From Halobacillus salinus (GTDB taxonomy: Bacteria; Bacillota; Bacilli; Bacillales; Halobacillaceae), in assembly GCF_004684905.1 (NCBI RefSeq), contig NZ_SRJC01000001.1, forward strand, positions 992,001 through 1,056,000: a DNA stretch of 64,000 nucleotides, in the 5' to 3' direction. The position numbers and the translations under genes were made by a program. The number at the start of each line of letters is the position of its first letter. The first letter of the stretch is position 1. The notes under the pieces were generated by a model. The model was not told where the DNA came from and did no database searches. It worked only from the letters and a program-made list of their open reading frames with translations. This document shows, in pieces, positions 25,471 to 34,806 of the stretch.

Positions 25471-26649
25471 ATGAAACCATTTAAGCGAGTATTTTTAATT
25501 GTAATGGATTCTGTAGGGATAGGTGAAGCACCTGATGCAGAACAATTTAATGACAAAGGGGCCGATACGCTCGGACATATTGCTGACCATATGAATGGAC
25601 TTAATATGCCGAACATGGGTGCTCTAGGTTTAAGTAATATTCGAGCGATCAAGGGTATTGAACCTGCCGATCAACCGAAGGCTCACTTTACTACGATGAG
25701 AGAAGCTTCTAACGGGAAGGATACCATGACTGGTCACTGGGAAATCATGGGTCTATACATCGACCAGCCATTCCAAACGTTTCCTGAAGGGTTCCCTGAC
25801 GAACTGCTTGATCAGATCAAAGAAAAAACAGGACGTGGGATTGTTGGAAACAAGCCTGCTTCAGGAACGGAAATCATTAAGGATTATGGCGAGCACCACA
25901 TGGAGACAGGCGACTTGATCATTTACACTTCAGCGGATTCTGTCTTGCAAATTGCCGCCCACGAGGAAGTTATTCCTCCTGAGGAATTATATGAAATTTG
26001 TGAGTTCTGCCGTGAAATCACACGTGATGAAAAGTATATGGTTGGTCGTGTTATCGCGCGCCCATTCATTGGCAAACCTGGCGAGTTCGAACGTACGTCG
26101 AATCGTCACGATTATGCGTTGAAACCTTTCGGACGTACTGTGATGAATGAACTGGCAGATGAAGATTATGATGTAATTGCACTAGGCAAAATCTCTGACA
26201 TTTATGACGGAGAAGGCGTAACAGAAGCGATCCGTACTAAAGATAATATGGATGGTATGGACAAGTTAGTTGAATCAATGGACCAAGATTTCAATGGATT
26301 GAATTTCTTGAATTTGGTTGACTTTGATGCGAAATACGGACACCGTAGAGATCCCCAAGGTTATGGAGAAGCGCTTGAAGCATATGATGAGCGGCTTCCT
26401 GAGGTACTAGATAAATTGCAAGATGATGACTTGTTAATTATTACTGCTGACCATGGTAATGATCCGGTCCATCATGGAACAGATCATACAAGAGAACTAG
26501 TTCCGTTGGTCGTTTATCATAAAGGAATTGAAGCAGGAACAGAGCTTGATCAACGCCAGACTTTTGCAGACATCGGTGCAACGATTTCTGAGAATTTCTC
26601 TATCAAGAATCCTGAACATGGTAAGAGTTTCCTAAAAGACATTAAATAA
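25471..26649 (+). CDS. drm: Phosphopentomutase
   Basis: 392 residues of the alkaline phosphatase superfamily (DeoB/Drm). Metal-binding motifs are [13 protein letters not shown] at the N-terminus and TADHGNDP with HHGTDHTRE near residues 329-347. It interconverts (deoxy)ribose 1-phosphate and 5-phosphate, feeding nucleoside sugars to central metabolism. An AGGAGGGATCG RBS precedes ATG. It leads a three-gene operon with the two nucleoside phosphorylases. Confidence 0.95.
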   Translation: MKPFKRVFLIVMDSVGIGEAPDAEQFNDKGADTLGHIADHMNGLNMPNMGALGLSNIRAIKGIEPADQPKAHFTTMREASNGKDTMTGHWEIMGLYIDQPFQTFPEGFPDELLDQIKEKTGRGIVGNKPASGTEIIKDYGEHHMETGDLIIYTSADSVLQIAAHEEVIPPEELYEICEFCREITRDEKYMVGRVIARPFIGKPGEFERTSNRHDYALKPFGRTVMNELADEDYDVIALGKISDIYDGEGVTEAIRTKDNMDGMDKLVESMDQDFNGLNFLNLVDFDAKYGHRRDPQGYGEALEAYDERLPEVLDKLQDDDLLIITADHGNDPVHHGTDHTRELVPLVVYHKGIEAGTELDQRQTFADIGATISENFSIKNPEHGKSFLKDIK

Positions 26650-26662
26650 GAGGTGAGAGGAT

Positions 26663-27484
26663 ATGTATCAATTTCATGTAACGGAAGCAGCTGACTTTAT
26701 CCAGAAACAAATGAATATAGAGCCGACTGTAGGCTTGATATTAGGATCAGGTCTAGGGGTATTGGCAGATGAAATAAAGAATCCAACGACTATTGTTTAC
26801 AGTGACATACCCCATTTTCCTGAATCCACAGTATCCGGACATAAAGGACAACTTGTTATCGGAGAACTCGAAGGTAGACAAGTGATTGCTATGCAAGGTC
26901 GTTTCCACTACTACGAAGGCTATAAGATGGAGCAAGTTACATTCCCTGTTCGCGTTATGAAGCAGCTTGGGGTTGAAACACTCTTCGTGACCAATGCAGC
27001 GGGTGGTATTAATGAATCTTTCGAACCTGGTAACTTGATGGTCATTACTGATCATATTAACAATATGGGCGATAGTCCGCTGATCGGACCAAATGACGAT
27101 AATCTTGGACCACGTTTTCCAGATATGTCAGAGGCTTATGATCGTGCGCTTGTTGAACATGCAAAGGCAAGTGCTAAGCGCTTAGATTTGCACGTTCAAG
27201 AAGGAGTGTATGTAGGTAATACTGGACCAGCTTATGAGACAGCTGCTGAAATCCGTATGCTTCGTACCCTTGGTGGAGACGCAGTCGGTATGTCTACTGT
27301 TCCGGAAGTCATGGTAGCAAACCACGCTGGAATCAGGGTATTAGGAATCTCTTGTATCTCTAATATGGCAGCCGGTATTTTGGACCAGCCTTTGACGCAC
27401 GACGAAGTCATCGAAACAACAGCACAAGTTCGTGAGGATTTCCTCGGCTTTGTAAAAGAACTTCTTAAGACACTTCCAGCATAA
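26663..27484 (+). CDS. pupG: Purine nucleoside phosphorylase
   Basis: 273 residues of the trimeric PNP family. Signatures include LGSGLGVLADEI, the phosphate site SGHKGQLVIGE, MQGRFHYYEGY and the base-binding TNAAGGINESF. It splits inosine or guanosine with phosphate to a free base and (deoxy)ribose 1-phosphate, the substrate of Drm encoded just upstream. It starts 13 bases after drm. Confidence 0.95.
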   Translation: MYQFHVTEAADFIQKQMNIEPTVGLILGSGLGVLADEIKNPTTIVYSDIPHFPESTVSGHKGQLVIGELEGRQVIAMQGRFHYYEGYKMEQVTFPVRVMKQLGVETLFVTNAAGGINESFEPGNLMVITDHINNMGDSPLIGPNDDNLGPRFPDMSEAYDRALVEHAKASAKRLDLHVQEGVYVGNTGPAYETAAEIRMLRTLGGDAVGMSTVPEVMVANHAGIRVLGISCISNMAAGILDQPLTHDEVIETTAQVREDFLGFVKELLKTLPA

Positions 27485-27504
27485 ATACGTAAAGGGTGAT
27501 AGAC

Positions 27505-28806
27505 ATGAGAATGTACGACATTATAGTAAAGAAAAGAGACGGTGGAGAGTTAACGAAGGAAGAAATCGAATTTTTTGTAGATGGCTATACAAAAGGTGAT
27601 ATTCCGGATTATCAAGCATCTGCTCTGACAATGGCGATCTATTTCCAAGGTATGACACCTGAGGAAACGGCTACTTTGACTCAAGCTATGGTAGATTCCG
27701 GGGAGACGATTGACTTGTCTGCTATCCATGGTAAAAAGGTAGATAAGCATTCAACTGGAGGAGTTGGCGATAAAGTCACTTTCATCGTGGGACCTCTTGT
27801 TGCTTCTGTTGGTGTACCTGTTGCCAAAATGTCTGGCCGCGGACTAGGCCATACAGGAGGAACGCTTGATAAGCTGGAATCCATTAAAGGTCTTGAAATT
27901 GAAATGACGAAAGAAAAATTCATCGAAAATGTCAATACTCATAAACTTGCGGTAGCTGGTCAGACTGGAAATTTAGCTCCAGCCGATAAGAAGCTGTATG
28001 CTCTACGTGATGTAACAGGGACAGTTGATTCTCTTCCGCTGATCGCAGGTTCAATCATGAGTAAGAAACTGGCTTCTGGTGCGGACAGCATCGTGCTTGA
28101 CGTGAAAACAGGTTCTGGAGCGTTCATGAAGACTTTGGAGGATTCCGAGAATTTAGCTCGTGAGATGGTCAATATCGGAAATAACCTCGGACGTAATACG
28201 GTAGCGGTTATTAGTGATATGAACCAACCTCTTGGTTATGAGGTCGGGAATGCCAATGAAATTCGCGAAGCAGCGGAAATTTTACAAGGTAAGAACGTAG
28301 AAGACTTGCGTAAACTTTCCCTTGAAATTGCTTCTCATATGGCTGTACTTGCTGAAGTGTTCTCAAGTTACGAAGAAGCCTATAGCGCACTGGAAGCAAA
28401 TATTGAAAACGGTAAAGCGTTCCAGTCATTGCGCACACTGATTGAAGCTCAAGGTGGAGATGTGTCTATGATCGATGATTTAGATAAACTACCTCAAGCG
28501 AAATACGACATTGAAGTGAAAGCAGATAAAGACGGATTCGTTTCTGAGATTGATGCGGAGTCCATCGGAATTGCTGCTATGTACCTTGGTGCAGGGCGTG
28601 CTACGAAAGAGGACCAAATCAATCACGGCGTTGGAATTACGTTGAATAAGAAAATTGGTGATGAAGTGAAGGCTGGCGAAGCGCTTGTCATTTTACACAG
28701 TGATGAAGAGGCTGCCCAGGCTTCTGTAGATAAAGTTATGGAAGCTTACACAATTTCCGGTGAACGAGTTGAAAAACCAACACTGATCCACAATATCATC
28801 AAGTAA
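27505..28806 (+). CDS. pdp: Pyrimidine-nucleoside phosphorylase
   Basis: 433 residues, the normal size for PyNP/thymidine phosphorylase. The phosphate-binding motif is [10 protein letters not shown], followed by [18 protein letters not shown], then [20 protein letters not shown] at 27505 lies eight bases after AAAGGG; it gives the [10 protein letters not shown] terminus of the Bacillus enzyme. In B. subtilis pdp belongs to the dra-nupC-pdp operon elsewhere. Here it completes a purine plus pyrimidine salvage operon with drm and pupG. Confidence 0.95.
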   Translation: MRMYDIIVKKRDGGELTKEEIEFFVDGYTKGDIPDYQASALTMAIYFQGMTPEETATLTQAMVDSGETIDLSAIHGKKVDKHSTGGVGDKVTFIVGPLVASVGVPVAKMSGRGLGHTGGTLDKLESIKGLEIEMTKEKFIENVNTHKLAVAGQTGNLAPADKKLYALRDVTGTVDSLPLIAGSIMSKKLASGADSIVLDVKTGSGAFMKTLEDSENLAREMVNIGNNLGRNTVAVISDMNQPLGYEVGNANEIREAAEILQGKNVEDLRKLSLEIASHMAVLAEVFSSYEEAYSALEANIENGKAFQSLRTLIEAQGGDVSMIDDLDKLPQAKYDIEVKADKDGFVSEIDAESIGIAAMYLGAGRATKEDQINHGVGITLNKKIGDEVKAGEALVILHSDEEAAQASVDKVMEAYTISGERVEKPTLIHNIIK

Positions 28807-28811
28807 CGTAT

Positions 28812-28847
28812 AAATCCCCTGAAGTCATAGACTTCAGGGGATTTTTT
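28812..28847 (+). terminator. Terminator of the drm-pupG-pdp operon
   Basis: A 14-bp perfect stem AAATCCCCTGAAGT (28812-28825) with 28831-28844, loop CATAG, followed by Ts. Confidence 0.95.
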
Positions 28848-28872
28848 TGGAGAATTACTTCCGCCATTTTTT

Positions 28873-28901
28873 GCATAATTGTTCAGCTGATGGGAAAAAT
28901 A
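28873..28901 (+). promoter_or_regulatory. SigF-type promoter of dacF
   Basis: GCATA (28873-28877) matches the SigF -35 GYWTA exactly, and GGGAAAAATA (28892-28901) matches GGNRANANTW exactly. The spacer is 14 bases, one shorter than usual. In B. subtilis dacF is a SigF gene and readthrough amplifies spoIIA. Confidence 0.65.
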
Positions 28902-28933
28902 GGTGCACTTACAGTTAATTGGAGGTATTATCA

Positions 28934-30100
28934 ATGCAAAAATGCATTCGTGTGCTCATTATGGTCAGTTTGCTAATAAGCGTTTTCCCTATTTCAGTGC
29001 TTGGACAGGAAAAAGGGGATCTCGTCGAGTCTTCCAAATCAGCGATCTTGTTGGAGAAGAATAGCGGGATGACACTATACGAAAAAGATGCAAGTGTCGA
29101 GCTTCCACCTGCCAGCATGACTAAGATCATGACATTATTGTTGATTATGGAAGAATTAGAGAAAGAGTCCATCAAGATGGATGAAATGATTAGGATCAGT
29201 GAACATGCCGCTTCTATGGGAGGATCACAGATATTCTTAGAAGCAGGAGAAGAGATGTCAGTGGAAGACTTATTGAAGGGTATTGCTGTTGCTTCTGGAA
29301 ATGACGCAAGTGTTGCGATGGCAGAACGAATTGCAGGAACAGAGAAAGCCTTTGTGGAAATGATGAATAAGAAAGTGAAAGAGCTTGGTCTGAAGCATAC
29401 ACACTTTGAAAATCCGACGGGTCTACCGGCTGACGGTCATTATAGTACCGCTCATGATATGGCAGTTATGGCAAGAGAGTTGCTGCTTCATGACGAAGTT
29501 ACCAAATTCACTACCATTTATGACGACTATTTGAGAAAAGGCCAAGAAAATGAATTTTGGCTCGTTAATACAAACAAATTGATCAAAACGTACCCCGGAA
29601 TGGATGGATTGAAAACAGGCTTTACTAGAGAAGCCATGTACTGTCTTACAGCATCTGCTAAGCGAGAAGATTTGCATATGATAGCCGTTGTGATGGGGGC
29701 AGAGACTCCTAAGGAGAGAAATGCAGATGTCACAAGTCTTTTAGATTATGGTTTCAGCCAATATGAAGGAGTGAAGTTGCATTCGAAGGACGACCAACTT
29801 GCGACACTCCGTTCGACTAGAGGAGAACCACTTAACGTTGCTTTGTCTCCCGAGAAAGATGTAGTAGTCCTGAAGAAGAAGAATGAGAAAAAGGGCGAGT
29901 ATGAAACGAGTGTAGAAGTAAGGAACACAGCAGATCTGCCGATTGAAAAAGGAAAGCATATGGGCTGGGTTAAAGTGACACGTGATGGACAGGAAGTTGC
30001 AAAAGTACGCCTTGAGACTTCAGAGAAAGTGAAAAGAGCAAGTTTCGCAAAACTATGGGAGCGATCTTGGAGAAATTTGACGAGCTTCCAAAGGTTTTAG
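28934..30100 (+). CDS. dacF: Sporulation D-alanyl-D-alanine carboxypeptidase DacF
   Basis: 388 residues from ATG at 28934, eight bases after TTGGAGG. A signal peptide ends near VLGQ. The penicillin-binding motifs are SMTK (Ser61-Lys64), SGND near residue 120 and KTGF near 220, followed by a beta-rich C-terminal PBP5 domain. It trims peptide side chains of peptidoglycan made on the forespore side. Its position ahead of spoIIAA-spoIIAB-sigF and the SigF-like promoter identify it as DacF, not DacA. Confidence 0.95.
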   Translation: MQKCIRVLIMVSLLISVFPISVLGQEKGDLVESSKSAILLEKNSGMTLYEKDASVELPPASMTKIMTLLLIMEELEKESIKMDEMIRISEHAASMGGSQIFLEAGEEMSVEDLLKGIAVASGNDASVAMAERIAGTEKAFVEMMNKKVKELGLKHTHFENPTGLPADGHYSTAHDMAVMARELLLHDEVTKFTTIYDDYLRKGQENEFWLVNTNKLIKTYPGMDGLKTGFTREAMYCLTASAKREDLHMIAVVMGAETPKERNADVTSLLDYGFSQYEGVKLHSKDDQLATLRSTRGEPLNVALSPEKDVVVLKKKNEKKGEYETSVEVRNTADLPIEKGKHMGWVKVTRDGQEVAKVRLETSEKVKRASFAKLWERSWRNLTSFQRF

Positions 30101-30126
30101 GCTTTTTCCACTAGTATTGTTTTTAA

Positions 30127-30154
30127 GAAGGAATTGCATCAATAAAATGCGAAA
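30127..30154 (+). promoter_or_regulatory. Candidate SigH promoter of the spoIIA operon
   Basis: GAAGGAATT (30127-30135) fits the SigH -35 RNAGGAWWW at every position. After 12 bases TGCGAAA (30148-30154) partly fits RNNGAAT. The spoIIAA start follows 38 bases later. SigH control of spoIIA is established in B. subtilis. Confidence 0.55.
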
Positions 30155-30192
30155 GACTTATATGACTCTTATTTAGATGGAGGAGGAATACA

Positions 30193-30546
30193 ATGAGTCT
30201 TCACGCAGATTTTATTGTGAAAGAAAATGTGTTGCTTGTTCGATTAGAAGGAGAACTAGACCATCATGAGGCGAGCCGTCTTCGCGAAGCTTGGCAACAA
30301 GAGCTTGCGAACAACAATGTCGGACATGTAATTGTTAACTTAGAAAAACTCACCTTTATGGATAGTTCAGGGCTTGGTGTCATGTTGGGAAGATATAAAG
30401 AAGTTCAGGCCTCAGGCAGTGAAATGGTGATCTGCTCCATTTCTCCAGAAGTACGTCGGTTATTCGATCTGTCCGGAATGTTCAAAATCGTCAAACTTGT
30501 GGACAATGAGACGTTTGCTCTTGAGATGCTGGGGGTGGCCTCATGA
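30193..30546 (+). CDS. spoIIAA: Anti-anti-sigma factor SpoIIAA
   Basis: 117 residues of the STAS fold. The phosphorylation site is Ser58 in [15 protein letters not shown], at the same residue number as in B. subtilis, and ELDHHEA near residue 21 is conserved. Unphosphorylated SpoIIAA binds SpoIIAB and frees SigF in the forespore after septation. It has a strong GGAGGAGG site and overlaps spoIIAB by ATGA. Confidence 0.97.
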   Translation: MSLHADFIVKENVLLVRLEGELDHHEASRLREAWQQELANNNVGHVIVNLEKLTFMDSSGLGVMLGRYKEVQASGSEMVICSISPEVRRLFDLSGMFKIVKLVDNETFALEMLGVAS

Positions 30547-30983
30547 GAAATGAGATGACGATTGAATTCTTAAGTATAAGTGAGAATGAGTCTTTGGCCC
30601 GTGTCGCTGTTGCTTCTTTCATAAGTCAAATAAATCCAACGATGGAAGAGTTGACAGATATTAAAACCGTTGTGTCAGAAGCGGTTACGAATGCTATCAT
30701 TCACGGGTACGAAGATAACCCTGATCAAAAGGTCCGGTTATCTTGTGCAATCAATGGCGAAGAGATTGAGATCACCATCCAGGATGAAGGACGAGGCATC
30801 GACAATGTAGATATGGCCCGAGAGCCTCTATACACTTCTAAGCCAGAGTGGGAACGCTCTGGTATGGGCTTTACCATCATGGAAAATTTCATGGACCATG
30901 TTGAAATTACATCAGAGCCTGGGGAAGGTACTACGGTTCATATGAAGAAACAGCTTACTTCCACCAGGGCTCTCTGTAATTGA
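30543..30983 (+). CDS. spoIIAB: Anti-sigma F factor / serine kinase SpoIIAB
   Basis: 146 residues of the GHKL ATPase fold. The N-box is in [14 protein letters not shown], the G1 box is DEGRGI and the [12 protein letters not shown] loop closes ATP. It sequesters SigF and phosphorylates SpoIIAA on serine. The gene overlaps spoIIAA and sits 10 bases before sigF, giving the classic stoichiometric three-gene module. Confidence 0.97.
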   Translation: MRNEMTIEFLSISENESLARVAVASFISQINPTMEELTDIKTVVSEAVTNAIIHGYEDNPDQKVRLSCAINGEEIEITIQDEGRGIDNVDMAREPLYTSKPEWERSGMGFTIMENFMDHVEITSEPGEGTTVHMKKQLTSTRALCN

Positions 30984-30993
30984 GGGGCCACCT

Positions 30994-31740
30994 ATGAGTG
31001 ATACAACGAAAGAACGTCTCAGTGACCAAGATGTCAAAGAGTTGATCCGAAAAAGTCAGGCGGGAGATCAAGGTGCTCGTGATTTCCTTGTAGAGAACAA
31101 CACGAGGTTAGTTTGGTCCGTTGTACAGAGATACTTAAGGCGCGGCTATGACCAAGACGACTTGTACCAAATCGGCTGTATTGGATTACTTAAGTCGATT
31201 GATAAGTTTGATTTAAGCTATGACGTTCGTTTTTCCACATATGCTGTACCGATGATCATCGGAGAGATTCAGCGCTTCATACGTGATGATGGCAGTGTCA
31301 AGGTAAGCCGGAGCTTGAAAGAGTTGAATCACAAAATCCGTGGAAAGAAAGAAGAACTGTTGAAAAAGCTCGGAAGGTCACCTACAGTAAACGAGCTTGC
31401 AGAAGCACTTGAATTAACGACGGAAGAAGTCGTCCAGGCGGAGGAAGTTGGGCGACCACCGCAATCCATTTACGAGACGGTGTATGAGAATGAAGGTGAC
31501 CCTATTACATTGGGTGATCAGATAGCAGAAAAGGATGACGGATGGTTCGATCATCTCACACTCAGAGATGTAATGGAGAAGCTTGATAAGCGCGAGAGGT
31601 TAATCATTTATTTAAGGTATTACAAAGACCAAACCCAAACAGAAGTCGCGGAAAGACTTGGGATCTCGCAAGTACAGGTTTCCCGATTAGAGAAGAAGAT
31701 TCTAGCTGACATGAAGCAAACGATGAATGATTCGACTTGA
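30994..31740 (+). CDS. sigF: Forespore sigma factor SigF
   Basis: 248 residues. Region 2 is NTRLVWSVVQRYLRRGYDQDDLYQIGCIGLLKSIDKFD, seen around residues 31-68 (core DDLYQIGCIGLLK). Region 3 is KELNHKIRGKKEELLKKLGR, and region 4 ends in TEVAERLGISQVQVSRLEKKIL. It directs early forespore transcription. GAGGGG precedes the ATG. It is the last gene of the operon; two terminator-like hairpins follow in tandem. Confidence 0.97.
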   Translation: MSDTTKERLSDQDVKELIRKSQAGDQGARDFLVENNTRLVWSVVQRYLRRGYDQDDLYQIGCIGLLKSIDKFDLSYDVRFSTYAVPMIIGEIQRFIRDDGSVKVSRSLKELNHKIRGKKEELLKKLGRSPTVNELAEALELTTEEVVQAEEVGRPPQSIYETVYENEGDPITLGDQIAEKDDGWFDHLTLRDVMEKLDKRERLIIYLRYYKDQTQTEVAERLGISQVQVSRLEKKILADMKQTMNDST

Positions 31741-31771
31741 AACTGGGCTCTCTTAAGAGCTCGGTTTTTTT
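31741..31771 (+). terminator. Terminator 1 after sigF
   Basis: AACTGGGCTCT (31741-31751) pairs with AGAGCTCGGTT (31756-31766) with two GU pairs and loop CTTA; a T run follows. Confidence 0.8.
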
Positions 31772-31819
31772 CTGTCCTCAGAATCAACTACATAAAATAA
31801 ACTCACAGAAGATTCAAAG

Positions 31820-31853
31820 CTGAGCTTTTTTAAAAAGCTCAGTTTTTGTTTTT
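31820..31853 (+). terminator. Terminator 2 after sigF
   Basis: CTGAGCTTTTT (31820-31830) with AAAAAGCTCAG (31832-31842), then a long T-rich tract. It lies 50 bases after the first terminator and just before the SigG-type promoter, isolating spoVA from sigF. Confidence 0.75.
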
Positions 31854-31855
31854 TC

Positions 31856-31884
31856 TCATATTTTCTCTTACTACACACATAATA
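31856..31884 (+). promoter_or_regulatory. SigG-type promoter of the spoVA operon
   Basis: TCATA (31856-31860), 17 bases, CATAATA (31878-31884). The -10 fits the SigG consensus CATWHTA exactly and the -35 fits GHATR in four of five. spoVA is a SigG operon in B. subtilis. Confidence 0.65.
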
Positions 31885-31918
31885 AGTGCATGAAAAACTT
31901 GCAGAGGAGGGCAATAGA

Positions 31919-32536
31919 ATGGCAACTCCTGTGTATATTCGCTTGAAGCAGTCGGTGTACGTCAGGCCACTAGCGACGATTACTCTCGGTCAAATATCCA
32001 GAATTGCTGGGCCAAAACGGTATTTGCCTAATTTTCACTCTATGGAAATTTATCAAATCAGTCCAGAAGATCAGAACATCGTTGTGATTGATGGTGTTTC
32101 CATCATTGATCAAATAATTCAGAAGTACCCAAATCTAGATGTAGAGTTGTTAGGGCCGAATCAATGTGTTGTTCACGTAGAGAAGGAACGAAAACGTCCT
32201 TCCATTCTGCTTATAGCGGGTATATGGTTGCTGTTGTTCGTAGGAGCAGCAATGGCGATCATGAACTTTCACTACGATGTGAGTATGCTTGAGGTTCAGC
32301 AAAAACTTCACTTTATGCTGACTGGTAAGGAGACGGATCATCCTCTATGGATCCAAATCCCCTATTCCATTGGTCTTGGCTTGGGAATGGTACTGTTCTT
32401 TAATCACTGGTTCCAAAAACGATTGAACGAAGAACCAAGTCCCATGGAAGTGGAAATATTCAAATATCAGGAAGATTTGGATCATTATGTAGCGATCCAT
32501 GAGAATAAAGAAGGCAATAAACATGTGGATCGTTGA
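31919..32536 (+). CDS. spoVAA: Stage V sporulation protein AA
   Basis: 205 residues from ATG at 31919, eight bases after AGGAGG; GTG at 31886 overlaps the promoter region and is rejected. A soluble N-terminal domain of about 100 residues precedes two transmembrane helices (about 107-127 and 150-168). It is part of the SpoVA channel that moves Ca-dipicolinate across the inner forespore membrane. It overlaps spoVAB by 14 bases. Confidence 0.9.
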   Translation: MATPVYIRLKQSVYVRPLATITLGQISRIAGPKRYLPNFHSMEIYQISPEDQNIVVIDGVSIIDQIIQKYPNLDVELLGPNQCVVHVEKERKRPSILLIAGIWLLLFVGAAMAIMNFHYDVSMLEVQQKLHFMLTGKETDHPLWIQIPYSIGLGLGMVLFFNHWFQKRLNEEPSPMEVEIFKYQEDLDHYVAIHENKEGNKHVDR

Positions 32537-32933
32537 GAGTCTTATTGGAATAGCATCCGGAATAGCAGTCGGGACAGGCTTTGTAGCGGTTTTAACTGTG
32601 GCAGGAATTGTCCCGAGGCTGATGCAGCTAAGTGGATCTGAATCAAAGGTTCGATATTACGAACTCGCTATCATCTTAGGGGTTTTTGCCGGAATTTACC
32701 TGTCCTTTGGGGATACGTCCATTTCCATATCCGTCGTAGGAGTGGCGATTTGGGGACTTCTTCATGGGATTTTCATCGGAATGTTGGCGGCTGCACTTGC
32801 TGAAGTATTGAACGTCTTTCCTTTGTTATTTAAAAGGATTGGTGTGGAAGGATTTTTGATACCACTCCTTATGGCGCTAGTCTTGGGGAAGATTTTTGGT
32901 TCCCTCTTTCAATGGATTATATTTGTCAGATGA
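32523..32933 (+). CDS. spoVAB: Stage V sporulation protein AB
   Basis: 136 residues with about four transmembrane helices. ATG at 32523 follows AAAGAAGG inside the end of spoVAA; the upstream ATG at 32499 has no site. GVAIWGLLHGIFIGMLAAALAE is the conserved third helix. It is a membrane subunit of the dipicolinate channel complex. Confidence 0.9.
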   Translation: MWIVESLIGIASGIAVGTGFVAVLTVAGIVPRLMQLSGSESKVRYYELAIILGVFAGIYLSFGDTSISISVVGVAIWGLLHGIFIGMLAAALAEVLNVFPLLFKRIGVEGFLIPLLMALVLGKIFGSLFQWIIFVR

Positions 32934-32948
32934 CAGGAGGTTAGTGAA

Positions 32949-33407
32949 ATGTCTAAAGAAAAAATGAACGAAACCAATTTTGAAAAAATGAGCAAAACCT
33001 ATCAGCCGAAACCTCCTTATTTTATGAACTGTGTAAAAGCATTTATAGTTGGCGGTTTGATTTGTACATTAGGTGAACTGCTCTCAGAAATGTATGTTCA
33101 TTGGTTCAATTTCAGTGACGAGGAAGCGGGTAACCCAACTGTTGCAACGTTGATCTTACTTTCGTCCTTAGCAACGGGTTTTGGAGTGTACGATAAATTA
33201 GGTCAGTTTGCTGGTGCTGGATCTGCCGTCCCTGTGACAGGGTTTGCGAACTCAGTAACATCCTCAGCACTAGAGTATAAGAGTGAGGGATACGTACTTG
33301 GGGTTGCGACGAACCTCTTCAAACTGGCAGGTTCTGTTATCGTCTTCGGGGTGGTGGCAGCTTATGTTCTTGGAATTATTCGATATGTATGGTCATTGAT
33401 CATTTAG
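32949..33407 (+). CDS. spoVAC: Stage V sporulation protein AC
   Basis: 152 residues. The core YDKLGQFAGAGSAVPVTGFA near residues 80-99 is the SpoVAC/SpoVAE signature. In B. subtilis SpoVAC acts as a mechanosensitive channel for dipicolinate release. About four membrane segments follow a polar N-terminus. TAGGAGG-like site AGGAGG lies upstream. Confidence 0.95.
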   Translation: MSKEKMNETNFEKMSKTYQPKPPYFMNCVKAFIVGGLICTLGELLSEMYVHWFNFSDEEAGNPTVATLILLSSLATGFGVYDKLGQFAGAGSAVPVTGFANSVTSSALEYKSEGYVLGVATNLFKLAGSVIVFGVVAAYVLGIIRYVWSLII

Positions 33408-33419
33408 GAGGATTAGCAT

Positions 33420-34430
33420 ATGGCGAGATTAGGAAAACAAACGTGGTCATTCGATAATCCTGTTTACATTCAAGCGACTGGAACAGCGGTGGGACCTCTT
33501 GAGGGAGAAGGACCACTAAAGGATTACTTCGATCGTATTTACGACAAATTGCATTGCGGGGAAGATAATTGGGAGCTTGCAGAGCGTGCGCTAATGATGG
33601 ATGCGGTACACCAATGTTTACAGAAGGCGGGGGTAGACGAGTCGACCATTGACTTATTTTTAGCTGGAGACTTATTGAATCAGAACGTGACTGGAAACTA
33701 TGTTGCCAGGCAGTTGGGTATTCCTTTGCTAGGGATGTTCGGGGCTTGCTCTACCAGCATGGAGACCTTAGCTACTGGAGCAGCTCTAGTATCAAGCGGC
33801 TATGCGGACCGGGCTCTGGTAGCTGTCAGCTCTCACAACGCAACGGCAGAACGCCAGTTCCGTTATCCAACCGAATATGGAGGACAGAAACCGAAGACAG
33901 CGACATTTACGGTTACTGGCAGCGGATCTGCACTTATATCTAAGAATCCATCAGATATTCGGATTGAGTCGGCTACTATCGGAAAAGTATTGGACTATAA
34001 ATTGAAAGATCCATTTGACCTCGGTTCCGCGATGGCACCTGCTGCCTGGAGTACGATCAAGACCCATTTAGAAGATACTGGCCGGGTTCCAAGTGATTAT
34101 GATTTGATAGCGACAGGTGATCTATCAGCAATTGGTACTCCTATAGTCAGGGATATGTTAAAGCAAGACGGGTTCGATGTGTCAGAAGTACACAACGATT
34201 GTGGACTTATGGTTTATCACAGTGATCAGCCCGTCTTCAGCGGAGGGAGTGGCTGTGCTTGTTCAGCTGTTGTCACTTACTCGAAATTAATAGATGAATT
34301 AAAACAAGGGAACCTGAAGAAAATTTTAGTCGTTGCAACCGGAGCCCTCATGAGTCCAACGATGCTCCAACAAAAAGAAACGATTCCTGGTATTGCGCAT
34401 GGAGTCGTTCTGATGAAGGAGGGACAATGA
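33420..34430 (+). CDS. spoVAD: Stage V sporulation protein AD
   Basis: 336 residues of thiolase fold, soluble, known to bind dipicolinate directly and act as a plug for the SpoVA channel. Landmarks are [20 protein letters not shown] near residue 110 and [18 protein letters not shown] near 276. It overlaps the next gene by ATGA. Confidence 0.95.
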   Translation: MARLGKQTWSFDNPVYIQATGTAVGPLEGEGPLKDYFDRIYDKLHCGEDNWELAERALMMDAVHQCLQKAGVDESTIDLFLAGDLLNQNVTGNYVARQLGIPLLGMFGACSTSMETLATGAALVSSGYADRALVAVSSHNATAERQFRYPTEYGGQKPKTATFTVTGSGSALISKNPSDIRIESATIGKVLDYKLKDPFDLGSAMAPAAWSTIKTHLEDTGRVPSDYDLIATGDLSAIGTPIVRDMLKQDGFDVSEVHNDCGLMVYHSDQPVFSGGSGCACSAVVTYSKLIDELKQGNLKKILVVATGALMSPTMLQQKETIPGIAHGVVLMKEGQ

Positions 34431-34780
34431 TGAACTTTGTCTGGGCATTTGTGGTAGGTGGAGGCATTTGCATCATTGGTCAACTTCTATTAGATGTAGC
34501 GAAGCTGACTCCGGCACATGTTATGAGTTCCTTCGTTGTAGCAGGAGCAGTGTTGGATGCATTTGATCTGTATGACAAATTAATTGAGTTTGCTGGAGCA
34601 GGAGCTACCGTTCCAATTACCAGTTTCGGGCATTCTTTACTCCACGGAGCAATGGAACAAGCGGATGAACATGGCTTTATCGGTGTTGCGGTTGGGATAT
34701 TTGAACTAACATCTGCAGGTATCGCTTCTGCCATACTGTTCGGATTTATTGTTGCAGTTATTTTCAAACCGAAAGGATGA
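34427..34780 (+). CDS. spoVAE: Stage V sporulation protein AE (AEB type)
   Basis: 117 residues, all membrane helices plus the loop [20 protein letters not shown] that parallels SpoVAC. This is the SpoVAEB-type subunit. The B. subtilis operon continues with a soluble spoVAEA before spoVAF, but here only 26 bases separate this gene from spoVAF, so spoVAEA is absent at this locus. Confidence 0.93.
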   Translation: MMNFVWAFVVGGGICIIGQLLLDVAKLTPAHVMSSFVVAGAVLDAFDLYDKLIEFAGAGATVPITSFGHSLLHGAMEQADEHGFIGVAVGIFELTSAGIASAILFGFIVAVIFKPKG

Positions 34781-34806
34781 CCGGATGTTGAAGGAGTGAT
34801 GAATCG

